Shown one piece after another: positions 22,729 through 30,857 of a stretch of DNA of 33,209 nucleotides. The DNA lies in NCBI GenBank assembly GCA_944321885.1, contig CALUNB010000030.1, positions 1 through 33,209 on the forward strand, read 5' to 3'. The notes under the pieces are model-generated. The model ran no database searches. It was not told the origin of the DNA and saw only the letters and a list, made by a program, of their open reading frames with translations. The DNA is from an uncultured Bacteroidales bacterium (lineage in GTDB: Bacteria; Bacteroidota; Bacteroidia; Bacteroidales; P3). Every line of letters starts with the position of its first letter. Positions within the stretch are counted from its first letter, which is position 1. The translations under genes were made by a program, and so were the position numbers.

Positions 22729-25089
22729 CTAATATTCCAAGTCGCGCACACAACGGACTTGCATTCCAAACCCTTTTGTGGTACTTGAGGCGCTGATTTG
22801 CATGTTGGTCATGTTGTCGCCCACGGTCTTTACCCAACAGCCGTAGCAGAGGGAGGCGAAGCTCGGATGCGGGTCGGAAGAAGCGTAGGCCGCTTCTCCT
22901 CCGATATTGAAGAGGTTGCCGCCTTGGTTTGCGGGCCAGCTGGGAGAAAGCATCCCGGTGATGGGCAGATAGAGGACTTCCACGGGATGGCTCCAGTCGA
23001 AGTCCGTCTTGACATTCTGGTACGTCAGTTGGTCCTGGGCCGTGGCCGGGAAACGTTCAACCACGATGACGCTCCGGGGATCCTGCCGCTTTTCGGCTTC
23101 CGTGCCGACCAGTTCGATGCGCCAGCGCAGGCGGTAAGCCTCGCTGGTTCCTTGGTTCTTGATACAATAGATGATTCCCCAATTGTAGGTATAAGCATTG
23201 CTTTGGTAGGGAGTCCGTCTGGGGTTCGTGCAAGTGTAACGGGTCCGGTCTTCCTCATCAAAGGAAATCACGTAAGTGGACGTCCGGCCGCTTCTCGGGT
23301 CATTGCTTTCCACCCTTTGCAGGTAGGGGAAGCCTCCCGTATAGGCTTGGGTGGCGGAATTGTAGGGCGAATTGCCTCCGGTCGGAGTCTGGATGTTCCA
23401 TAGGTTCCAGGAAGCGTATTCCGATTCGAAATCGGGTTCGGCATAGGTGTTATTGGTGTACCAGGAACCGTCAGCATTGGCTTGAGTGAAGACCCGCAAG
23501 GCGAAATTTCCCGAAATGGGCGAATAGGGCATGATACTCCGCCAATCCTCCGCTGTGGGCAGGCGCCACCCGGCCGGGCAGGGATGGTTTTCCTTGTTGC
23601 TCCAATGGGCGTTGGCGTCGGGTATGCTGGAAGCATTGTTATAGTATCCCAAGAGTTTGTAATTGTTATACCTATTGTTTGGAATTTCCCCGATTTGCCA
23701 GATTGCGTTGTTCCCGTAGCTGTTGCTTGGGGGCCAAAGGATGTTGTTGGAGCTCACATTGCCTAAATCCCAGGATGCCAGGTCCACTACCGGATAGGCG
23801 GTACGGCTTGACGTGGAGCTGAGGGCTTCCGAAAGCGGGGTGTTCAGGTCCACGGTCCGCGTGCGTGCGTTGTAATCGTTCGGGAAATAAGGAATATTGC
23901 GTCCGAATTGGTAGAAATAGCCTACGCTTTGGTTCCAGGCATCCGCCGAGGCCAAGGGGTTTGCATTGGAGGCTCCCAGGTTCCGGTCGCTCCAAAAAAC
24001 TCCGTTGAAATTCACCGGAGTCCCCATGTCGATCAAGGACAAGTCTTCATCGATCCATTCGTAATAGGACGGGACCACGGTGAGGATACGGACTTCATCG
24101 GTGGTGACTGTGAGGCGTATCGTATAGATTACATTGGATTCCAGCGCCAAAGGAGGATACGTGACTTGGCCGTTGTCGTCCACGTAGGCGGTTTCGATAC
24201 GGCAGGTTTCCACCCCGTTCTCCCCGATGCCGGGTTTGTTGGTATGTATCCTCAGTTGGAGGGCTTGGTTGTTGTTTTCCGCCGGATCGTAGGGCAGAAT
24301 CAAGGTTTCGGTCAAGGAATCCGGGTTCCGTGTCGGTACGAATTCGCTGCCGGGATTTTCGTAAAGCAGGATGTTTTGCCGGTCGGAGGCATGTTCGAAG
24401 GTGTTGGTTTCCACGTTCAAGCGGCTTTCCACCGGTACATCGAGCAACTCGATATGCGAGATTCGCAAGTCTTCCAGGCTTTCATGCTCTTGGCGCGAGA
24501 TTTCGATGATGAGCTTGGAAAGGCAGTGTTTGAAAGGCATTTGCAGGATATAGGAAGAATTGTCGGCATTCCGGCCCAGCAATTCGGCCCGTCTCAGGTC
24601 GGGGAACGTGTAAAAGTTTCCGTTTTGTCCGCTCCGGACCTCTCCCTCGATATGGTAGACGGGGGCTGCGTTCAGGGCCGGGTCATATTCGATGGCATCC
24701 CTGTCCGGGTTCGAAGGCGTATAGATGGAATCGGTCCGGGCTTCGCCCAAGGTCAGCCCGTAAAAATCAAGGGTGTTGTCGAGGAAGGAATTGCGCCCCA
24801 CATATTCGATGTAGCCGTTTTCCCCTTCCACGCCTACCGTGTTCAGGGCGGGCGAAGCCCAATTCCGGCTACCGCCCGAAGGGGAGGCTACGGCGAACAA
24901 GGCATAGGTGGTCGCAGGGGCGAAATCCTTGGCCTGTGCGTCATCTCCCCCTTCCATCGGGAGGGAAGCAGCTTTCATTTGGAAAGGAAGGTCTCCTTGC
25001 TTGAGCTTGTCGTCCTCGTTCCGGCATGAGGTTCCCGCAGCAAGGAGGATGAGGGAACAGGCAAGGACAAGGCTTATGGTTCGATGCAT
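22729..25089 (-). CDS. large fimbrillin-like lipoprotein with FISUMP-like C-terminal domain (probable pilus tip)
   Basis: 786 residues from ATG 25087-25089. Signal peptide with lipid C22 (LLAAGTSC). Residues about 35-345 are pilin-like (TYALFAVASPSGG, ALESNVIYTIRLTVTTDEV). From about 360 the protein resembles the FISUMP/major paralogous domain: FWSDRNLGASNANPLAS, YFYQFGRN, HPCPAGWRLPTAEDW near 505 and a terminal GMQVRCVRD. At least eight cysteines lie after the lipid site, most of them in this C-terminal half. A two-part architecture of pilin domain plus distal globular domain suggests a tip adhesin. The receptor is unknown. It sits mid-operon, 18 bp after its upstream neighbour. Confidence 0.82.
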   Translation of the reverse strand: MHRTISLVLACSLILLAAGTSCRNEDDKLKQGDLPFQMKAASLPMEGGDDAQAKDFAPATTYALFAVASPSGGSRNWASPALNTVGVEGENGYIEYVGRNSFLDNTLDFYGLTLGEARTDSIYTPSNPDRDAIEYDPALNAAPVYHIEGEVRSGQNGNFYTFPDLRRAELLGRNADNSSYILQMPFKHCLSKLIIEISRQEHESLEDLRISHIELLDVPVESRLNVETNTFEHASDRQNILLYENPGSEFVPTRNPDSLTETLILPYDPAENNNQALQLRIHTNKPGIGENGVETCRIETAYVDDNGQVTYPPLALESNVIYTIRLTVTTDEVRILTVVPSYYEWIDEDLSLIDMGTPVNFNGVFWSDRNLGASNANPLASADAWNQSVGYFYQFGRNIPYFPNDYNARTRTVDLNTPLSEALSSTSSRTAYPVVDLASWDLGNVSSNNILWPPSNSYGNNAIWQIGEIPNNRYNNYKLLGYYNNASSIPDANAHWSNKENHPCPAGWRLPTAEDWRSIMPYSPISGNFALRVFTQANADGSWYTNNTYAEPDFESEYASWNLWNIQTPTGGNSPYNSATQAYTGGFPYLQRVESNDPRSGRTSTYVISFDEEDRTRYTCTNPRRTPYQSNAYTYNWGIIYCIKNQGTSEAYRLRWRIELVGTEAEKRQDPRSVIVVERFPATAQDQLTYQNVKTDFDWSHPVEVLYLPITGMLSPSWPANQGGNLFNIGGEAAYASSDPHPSFASLCYGCWVKTVGDNMTNMQISASSTTKGFGMQVRCVRDLEY

Positions 25090-25107
25090 GGTCATTTTCT
25101 CCTGGGA

Positions 25108-26205
25108 TTAAGGGATTTCCTGAATGACTTGGATGTCGATGAACACGTGGTCTTCCCAATCTTCTTCGAGGGCTTGGATTTGGAACGAGTTCAAATTGAA
25201 CGTGATGGTTATCTCGTAGCTATATCCGGGACGGAGGTAGGCCACTTCGCCTTGTTCATCGTGGAGCGGGACCAGGATGTCCCATTGCCGGGATTCGGAA
25301 TAGGAGGCGAAGTTGTCGGGCGAACGGTCTGCAAAGACCCTCATGCTAAGAGTCCCGCTTCTGGACTGGACACCCGTTCCGTCGCTATAAAAGGGGGCTA
25401 CGTAAAGGGTGTCCAGTTCCACTACCTCGTCGTAGCGGATGGAATTCCCGTAATTCTGCGTGGACAGGCTGTCCTCCCCGTAAAAGCTTGGAATTTCCGG
25501 GTCTTGGCTCAACATGCTTGCCTGACCCAAGACTTGGTAGTTGTCCGAAGCCGCATCCCATTCCAAGTTGACGGGAGCATAAGCATCGGGCAGCAGGATG
25601 CGGACGTTGCGGAATTGTAGCCGTTGGTAGGTAGCCATGTCACGCCGGATCCGGAAGGTGAGCCTGGAACAGAGGTGTTTGAAAACATGGTTTTTGCCTT
25701 GTTCATCCTCGTCCACGAAAGGTTGTTCGGCACTTCCCGTCTGATTGCTTTCGCAGCCTAAGAAATCCGTGCGTCCGTTCTGATAGGATTCCGGTACGGG
25801 AATCCAGCGGTAGTCGCCCGTCATCGGGTCTTCGCTCGAACCACCTCGGGGAATCATGTCTTGTGGTGCATATCCGCATAGGTGAAGCTTCTCGTAGGTG
25901 TTGGGATAGGGGATTCCGGTGTTGTAGGGAACTTGGGTCGAGGCTTGGTAGGAATCGATGTCCGATCCGGGCAGGCAGACACAATAAGGCACGGGCGTGC
26001 CGCTTGCGGTCGCAAGCCCGTGGTAGGTTTCATCCCGCCAGAAGATAAGCCGGGCTTTGGAATTTCCGGCACCTTCGGCGAGGAGATTGACCGACATGGT
26101 ACCCGGATTTCCTTTGGATGTATGTTCATGATCCGTTTCGCAGGCCGGGAAGCAAAGCAGGAAAACCGGCAGCAGGAAAAGCGGGGAAAATGAAGGGTTT
26201 TTCAT
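25108..26205 (-). CDS. fimbrillin-like lipoprotein
   Basis: 365 residues with signal peptide and lipid C22 (LLCFPAC). Beta-rich; contains SYQASTQVPYNTGIPYPNTYEKLHLCGYAPQDM and HLCSRLTFRIRRDM, patterns common to fimbrillin-like lipoproteins in which a conserved 'H-x-x-S-R/K-L' strand follows the N-domain, and ends with PGYSYEITITFNLNSFQI. Four cysteines lie in the mature region. Lies between the second Mfa1-like gene (67 bp) and the FISUMP-like gene (18 bp). Exact role unknown; accessory pilus subunit is the likeliest. Confidence 0.72.
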   Translation of the reverse strand: MKNPSFSPLFLLPVFLLCFPACETDHEHTSKGNPGTMSVNLLAEGAGNSKARLIFWRDETYHGLATASGTPVPYCVCLPGSDIDSYQASTQVPYNTGIPYPNTYEKLHLCGYAPQDMIPRGGSSEDPMTGDYRWIPVPESYQNGRTDFLGCESNQTGSAEQPFVDEDEQGKNHVFKHLCSRLTFRIRRDMATYQRLQFRNVRILLPDAYAPVNLEWDAASDNYQVLGQASMLSQDPEIPSFYGEDSLSTQNYGNSIRYDEVVELDTLYVAPFYSDGTGVQSRSGTLSMRVFADRSPDNFASYSESRQWDILVPLHDEQGEVAYLRPGYSYEITITFNLNSFQIQALEEDWEDHVFIDIQVIQEIP

Positions 26206-26272
26206 GTCAAATCGCTTCTGAAAATATTAAAACCAAGTGCTTGATTCCTTCTTTCTCAGGCGGTGGGCCGCT

Positions 26273-28102
26273 TCAGAAAATGATGCTCTCGCCTTGTCCT
26301 CCATCCACCCAGCCATCGGTAACGGTATAAACGCGGATGAAAGCCGGGGTGTTGACGGAACCCAGGCGTGAGATGCTGTTCAAGCGCAGGATATAATAAT
26401 GGTTACGGTATATGTTGCTTTCGGTAAAGCGGATAGCTTGCCCGTGATCCGTGTGCTGCCCCTTTCCGTCGATGTAAGTGTAGTAGTAGCTCCACCCTTT
26501 GTTGAAAGTGCTGAAATCTTCCTCGCGCATCAGGCTCCCGTGCGCGTTGGGCGTGTCTGTGTACAGGCGGACCAGTTCGTTCACGGCTTCCCTCGTGTAA
26601 TAGTGGGTGGAAGTGTTGTTGGTGAAGAAAGTGCCTTCGGAATACCTTCCATTGGCAGGAAAATCGTTGCCCGCACCGGCGTATACGTTGTTCCTTTCCA
26701 GACTGGCGGTCAGTAAACTTCGGGCTTGCTCCTCGTTGGTGCAATGGAATTTCTTCAAGCCGGAAGCTTCGAAAACGTCATTCATGGGGTCGGAAGGGTC
26801 GCTGAAGCCGAGATCCAAGCTTTGGTCGGGATGGTTTGCATTGTAAGCCTCCGCTTCGGCGCGGGTGGCGACCACGTAGGCAGGGGTGAATTTCGCCACC
26901 ATCATGACATGGGTCGTGAAGACCCGGGGGATGATGTATTCTTCGCTTTCGGAAAATTCAGCCCCGATGGCTGCGGGGTCGTATTCCAAAGTGTTTTCGA
27001 GGCAATAGAATCCCCGCGTGTATTCGTTGGCCCTGCCTTCGGGGGTCGGGAGCCGGCTTTCATCGTAAACTTCGGCTTGACGTAGTCCCCTGTGTTGGCA
27101 AGTACGCAGGAAGTCGATGGAATAATAAGCGAAGTTTTCCAAGATGCAACCTTCCGTCCGTTCTTGGTATTCCGATCCTTGGTAACGGATAGAGTGGCTT
27201 ACCAAGTAATTCGGGTCGACAACCTCCTGGGAAGAACCGGTTTGAGGATAGAAGAAGAGTTTTTTGTTGGTGGCATTGGCCATGTATTGCAAATCTTCCA
27301 GGCGTATCCATCCGTTAGGCTCCTGGCTTGGGCCGAGCAAGCTTCCTGTCAAGGGAATATAGGAAATTCCTCCGTTCTCTTCCACAAGGGATGTCAGATG
27401 TATTTTTGCCAAGACCCGGATGAGTTCGCTGCGGATGCTGATTTGGGCTTCGCCGGATGTACTCTCTTCTTGGACGTCGAAAACGAAATCCCCGTCCTGG
27501 CTGTCGATTCCTCTGCCCGACATGGCAAGGCTCTCCAACGGGTCCTGCTCATCGATATCGTTGCCGGGGTTCCCGGCATAATGGGCAAAATCGGTAATGA
27601 TTTCGCTATAGGTTGTCAGGTTGGAACCATTGGCTCCTGCCGAGACGTAGGGGATATGCGGTCCCTGCTTTTCTATATGGTCGCGCTGGTTGTCGGTGAG
27701 GTTGGCTGCCAGATAGACATGGTAGCGGCCTGCTGCCAGACGGGTCGTGTCGGAAAAGAGGATGGCATCTCCTTGATAAGTCGCGTCCTGTCCTCTCAGG
27801 CGGACAGTGCGGGTCAGGGGATTGCCGTCCGCATCGGAGCCGGTGTTTTCATCCCCGTTCCCGTCCAAGGGGACGAAAAACAAATCCAAGTTATAGATGG
27901 CTCGTTCGGCAGGAGTACCCGGAGTCTGGTCCGTGTGGGGCAAGGAGACGGCGAATTTTACCGAGACACCTCCGCTTTTGGGCGAACCTTCCGGTCTGGA
28001 GCCTTCCTGCAAAGGCTCCCTTGTACAGCCAACCCCGCCCGAAAGGGCGAAGGCGGCTGCCAACAGGATGCGTGGTATGCGGTAATTCTTGTTGCCAAAC
28101 AT
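26273..28102 (-). CDS. Mfa1-like fimbrillin, second copy (long form)
   Basis: 609 residues with lipoprotein signal peptide (lipid C26, GGVGC). The N-domain has PAERAIYNLDLFFVPLDGNG and RYHVYLAANLTDNQRDHI. The middle carries the CLENT motif seen in Mfa1 family members (FYCLENTLEYDP), and the end has the C-terminal pattern ESNIYRNHYYILRLNSISRLGSV. It is about 120 residues longer than the first Mfa1-like pilin and shares the same organisation, so the two are probably diverged paralogues. Starts 36 bp after the Mfa2-like anchor. Could be a minor or alternative stalk subunit (inference). Confidence 0.83.
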   Translation of the reverse strand: MFGNKNYRIPRILLAAAFALSGGVGCTREPLQEGSRPEGSPKSGGVSVKFAVSLPHTDQTPGTPAERAIYNLDLFFVPLDGNGDENTGSDADGNPLTRTVRLRGQDATYQGDAILFSDTTRLAAGRYHVYLAANLTDNQRDHIEKQGPHIPYVSAGANGSNLTTYSEIITDFAHYAGNPGNDIDEQDPLESLAMSGRGIDSQDGDFVFDVQEESTSGEAQISIRSELIRVLAKIHLTSLVEENGGISYIPLTGSLLGPSQEPNGWIRLEDLQYMANATNKKLFFYPQTGSSQEVVDPNYLVSHSIRYQGSEYQERTEGCILENFAYYSIDFLRTCQHRGLRQAEVYDESRLPTPEGRANEYTRGFYCLENTLEYDPAAIGAEFSESEEYIIPRVFTTHVMMVAKFTPAYVVATRAEAEAYNANHPDQSLDLGFSDPSDPMNDVFEASGLKKFHCTNEEQARSLLTASLERNNVYAGAGNDFPANGRYSEGTFFTNNTSTHYYTREAVNELVRLYTDTPNAHGSLMREEDFSTFNKGWSYYYTYIDGKGQHTDHGQAIRFTESNIYRNHYYILRLNSISRLGSVNTPAFIRVYTVTDGWVDGGQGESIIF

Positions 28103-28138
28103 GGGGTCAATCCGTTTTGCTTAGTCCGGGCTGCTGTT

Positions 28139-29110
28139 TCAGAGCTGCATGTCTTCGAGGCGGACCTTCCAAGGACCTATTTGCAGGGAACTGATTCTCC
28201 CTGTGTTCTGGTTCATGAAGAATACTATGTTGAAAGAGTTGTTGCGGTCCAACCACTCTTGGTCTTCCATATTTTGGTAATAAATGCTTTTGAACATGAT
28301 CAGGTAGGAAACCAGGTCTATGTCCAGCAGTTCGTTTTTGGCCATGCCGGAGGAAATCCGGAGCCGGGCTGGCTGGTCTGCCATCAAGCGGAGGGTATGG
28401 ACTTCGGCTTTGAGTACGTCCACACCTTCCCCGGGTGTAAGATGGGATTTGAAATGTTCGCCATACACCATCGTGCCGCCTTCCAGGAGTTCGTTGCCGT
28501 GGTTCATCCAGGCGTTTTCCACGGAAATGTCGAAATGGAATTGTTCCGGGGAAAGGGTGTCACCACCTTCGGTTTGAATCAGGAACCCCAAGGTTTTGGT
28601 GTTGTTCATCAAGTGCACGGTGGCATGGGAATGGGCGAAAGAATCGATGACGAATATCGATTGCCCGTGTAAAAGGGGATTCAGCGGTTTGTTCCAATAG
28701 GTTTGCCCGTCGCTTGCTCTTTGCATGCCTCGCAATCGTACGGATAAATCCTCCAATTTGGAGGTTCCGGGCATCAGTTCCGTGGTTTCAAAGGATTCAG
28801 GTGTGTGTCCGCCCCAGGCTACCAGGTGGTAAGTTCCTGCCGGAAGGGGGACGGGCAGTGTGTAGTATCCATCCCCGCCATAGTCTTCGGCTTGTCCTGT
28901 ATAGGTTGTGAGGAACGTGCTGTCGGCGTCGAAAACATAGAGGGAAACATCGACGGAGGTCGAAGGGAATGCATCGGCGAAAGCCATGTTGTAGTCGTAC
29001 ACGAAACTGACGCTGTACTCGCAGGGGGCCAAATCCTCGTAAACGGCACTGCAAGAACAGCCCAATCCACATAGAGCCGATGCAAGCAAAATCCTATGTA
29101 AACGTTCCAT
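28139..29110 (-). CDS. FimB/Mfa2-family pilus anchor lipoprotein
   Basis: 323 residues from ATG 29108-29110. In Porphyromonas gingivalis the homologous Mfa2 anchors the pilus to the outer membrane and limits its length. Family signature at the N-terminus: lipid C18 (CGLGC) followed by YEDLAPCEYSVSFVYDYNMAFADAFP and VSLYVFDADSTFL, then PAGTYHLVAWGG. The frame extends 46 codons upstream, but that part covers a hairpin repeat and has no signal peptide. Position after the major pilin matches mfa1-mfa2 order. It is separated from mfa1 by 216 bp with two hairpins. Confidence 0.88.
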   Translation of the reverse strand: MERLHRILLASALCGLGCSCSAVYEDLAPCEYSVSFVYDYNMAFADAFPSTSVDVSLYVFDADSTFLTTYTGQAEDYGGDGYYTLPVPLPAGTYHLVAWGGHTPESFETTELMPGTSKLEDLSVRLRGMQRASDGQTYWNKPLNPLLHGQSIFVIDSFAHSHATVHLMNNTKTLGFLIQTEGGDTLSPEQFHFDISVENAWMNHGNELLEGGTMVYGEHFKSHLTPGEGVDVLKAEVHTLRLMADQPARLRISSGMAKNELLDIDLVSYLIMFKSIYYQNMEDQEWLDRNNSFNIVFFMNQNTGRISSLQIGPWKVRLEDMQL

Positions 29111-29170
29111 GGTATCTTCCTTTTGTCGTTTGCGCCCTGTCTTCGCGCCGCGTTCCATCTTTTGTCGTAT

Positions 29171-29255
29171 CAACGGTGTGCCAGAACGGGCATCTGCTGT
29201 GTGGTTGTGTGTCGTTGGCAAACAAATCGCATTCCGCCTTTCTGACACGCCGTTG
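29171..29255. repeat. 85-bp inverted repeat of the hairpin family in the major pilin-anchor gap
   Basis: Arms 29171-29189 (CAACGGTGTGCCAGAACGG) and 29237-29255 (reverse complement CAACGGCGTGTCAGAAAGG) match at 16 of 19 positions around a 47-bp loop. They share the GGYGTGYCAGAA core with the other family members. Confidence 0.75.
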
Positions 29256-29280
29256 AAACCTTGTTACATGGGGCGATGGG

Positions 29281-29313
29281 CCCCGGAAGGCTTTCTTGGG
29301 CGCACTTCCGGGG
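29281..29313 (-). terminator. 9-bp hairpin after the major pilin gene, possible attenuator
   Basis: CCCCGGAAG (29281-29289) and CTTCCGGGG (29305-29313) are perfect complements with a 15-base loop, 13 bp after the stop of the Mfa1-like pilin. No T-run follows, so partial termination or 3'-end protection by the stem is more likely than full termination. Confidence 0.5.
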
Positions 29314-29326
29314 TCTCGATGAGATT

Positions 29327-30808
29327 TTACAGTTCGAAGTCGTTGATTACCACATGCCAGGGTTGGATGGAGATTTCCACTTGGATATTGGCATCGGCAT
29401 CTTCCACCGGTTCTGAAGGGATGGTCGGGGTCACGTCTCCGAACCCGCTGATGTTGGTAACGGCCACTTTGTACCAGTAGTTGCGTACCACAGCGTACTC
29501 CATCGGATCCATCACACCGTCTGTGGGGTTGTTGAGGGGCGAATGACCGATGATAGGAAGGTAGTAGCTGTGTCCCTCGTGGTAAACGGAAACGAAATAC
29601 GAGGAAGACAGGGTGCTGATATAACCGAACCGGCTATGGTCGTCGCCAGCGGATGCGATATCGTCAAGCAGATTCATAACCGCGAGAGAATCTTGATCGG
29701 GGTTGTTCTGCCCGTAATATTTCAGGAATTCCGTCCGGTTGGCAAAGAGGTAGTTGTTGTAGGCATAGAACGTTCCGTCTGCTTCCCGGGTCGAATCCAC
29801 GACAACACCGTTGCCACGAAGGAAACAATCCGGATTGGGGCGATGGAAAGCTTGGAAGAAAACGCCTGTGAAATGGTCTGCACTCGTATTCGTACCGCCG
29901 ATTTGAGCTTCATCCGTATTTTCCAGGCAGTAGCTTACCGGATAAGCAGGAGCGCCCTGTGACCCCAAGGAGAGGGTCGGCTCTTGGGTATTGTTGGGCG
30001 AGAGGGCCGGGTTGACGGCGGCTTGTCCGAAATTGGGGTCTACCACATAGTTTCCATTCCGACGGCCGAAGATATAGCATTGGGTATTGGTGTTGGCCAC
30101 TTCCATGGCTACGAGCGTGGTCGGCACGCTGTCCACCACTTGGCCGCTGGAGTTGCGGAGGGCGAATTGGAACGAACGGTTGGGACGTTGGGGATTGTAT
30201 TCCACTTTGGCTACCACACGTTCCACGTCGATGCTCATGCGCAAGGGGTTGTTGGCCGTATGGACGCTGCTGTCCAACGATACGGCAACCCGCGAATCGT
30301 AGTAGTTCGACATCATGAACTTACCATCGGTAGCAATGTCATTGGCAGTTCCGGTATAGACTGCCAGGGAGTCGAAGTTTTTGCCTAGGGTGAACGGATT
30401 GTAATTTCCCATATTGATACCGGCATAGACATCGTATGAACCCGCCGGGACTTGGAAAACGGGGGTGGTGTAAGCCAATTGGAGATCCGCGTCCGGTGTG
30501 GCCGTTCCAGGCGTAAGCTGGTTCCTTTGGATGACTTCCTGATGGGCAAGGCTGCCGTCCTCTTGGCTTACGAACCAAATGGTGATGTTGGTGACGTTCT
30601 GTTCCGCAGACGTTCCCGCGTCATCGGCGGTATCGCGTACCGTGGTGGAGGATTTCGCCCCGTTGCTGTTTCCCAGAATCAGCGAAAACTGGGCATGTGC
30701 CGGATTCACGATGTCTTTTACATCTTCCGTCCTGGTTCCGTTTTCGTTGTTGCAAGCTCCTAAACCCAATACCAGCAAGGAGCCTAACACAATCTTGTTG
30801 AATTTCAT
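29327..30808 (-). CDS. Mfa1-family major fimbrial subunit
   Basis: 493-residue type V pilin, the likely stalk subunit. Lipoprotein signal peptide LLVLGLGAC (C19); in the related P. gingivalis system the lipidated precursor is cleaved at a basic residue, exposing a groove for donor-strand assembly. Seen: VTNITIWFVSQEDGSLAHQE, VPAGSYDVYAGINMG, DVERVVAKVEYN, the family motif CLENT (294-298), and the Mfa1 C-terminal module VVRNYWYKVAVTNISGFG with the terminal strand QPWHVVINDFEL. First pilin gene of the operon, 49 bp after the OmpA-like gene, with a hairpin after it. Confidence 0.92.
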   Translation of the reverse strand: MKFNKIVLGSLLVLGLGACNNENGTRTEDVKDIVNPAHAQFSLILGNSNGAKSSTTVRDTADDAGTSAEQNVTNITIWFVSQEDGSLAHQEVIQRNQLTPGTATPDADLQLAYTTPVFQVPAGSYDVYAGINMGNYNPFTLGKNFDSLAVYTGTANDIATDGKFMMSNYYDSRVAVSLDSSVHTANNPLRMSIDVERVVAKVEYNPQRPNRSFQFALRNSSGQVVDSVPTTLVAMEVANTNTQCYIFGRRNGNYVVDPNFGQAAVNPALSPNNTQEPTLSLGSQGAPAYPVSYCLENTDEAQIGGTNTSADHFTGVFFQAFHRPNPDCFLRGNGVVVDSTREADGTFYAYNNYLFANRTEFLKYYGQNNPDQDSLAVMNLLDDIASAGDDHSRFGYISTLSSSYFVSVYHEGHSYYLPIIGHSPLNNPTDGVMDPMEYAVVRNYWYKVAVTNISGFGDVTPTIPSEPVEDADANIQVEISIQPWHVVINDFEL

Positions 30809-30857
30809 GACAGTTTGTTTTTTGTTTGTATTTGTTCGTTATTTTTTGGAAGCTTGA

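Noticed and set aside
26258..26282. GGCGGTGGGCC followed by CAGAA as another hairpin-family arm
   Set aside because: Needs a 4-base insertion to fit the consensus, and no partner arm is found; it also overlaps the end of a pilin gene.
29111..29248. N-terminal extension of the Mfa2-like anchor
   Set aside because: Would read across a hairpin repeat and place the signal peptide 46 residues inside the protein.
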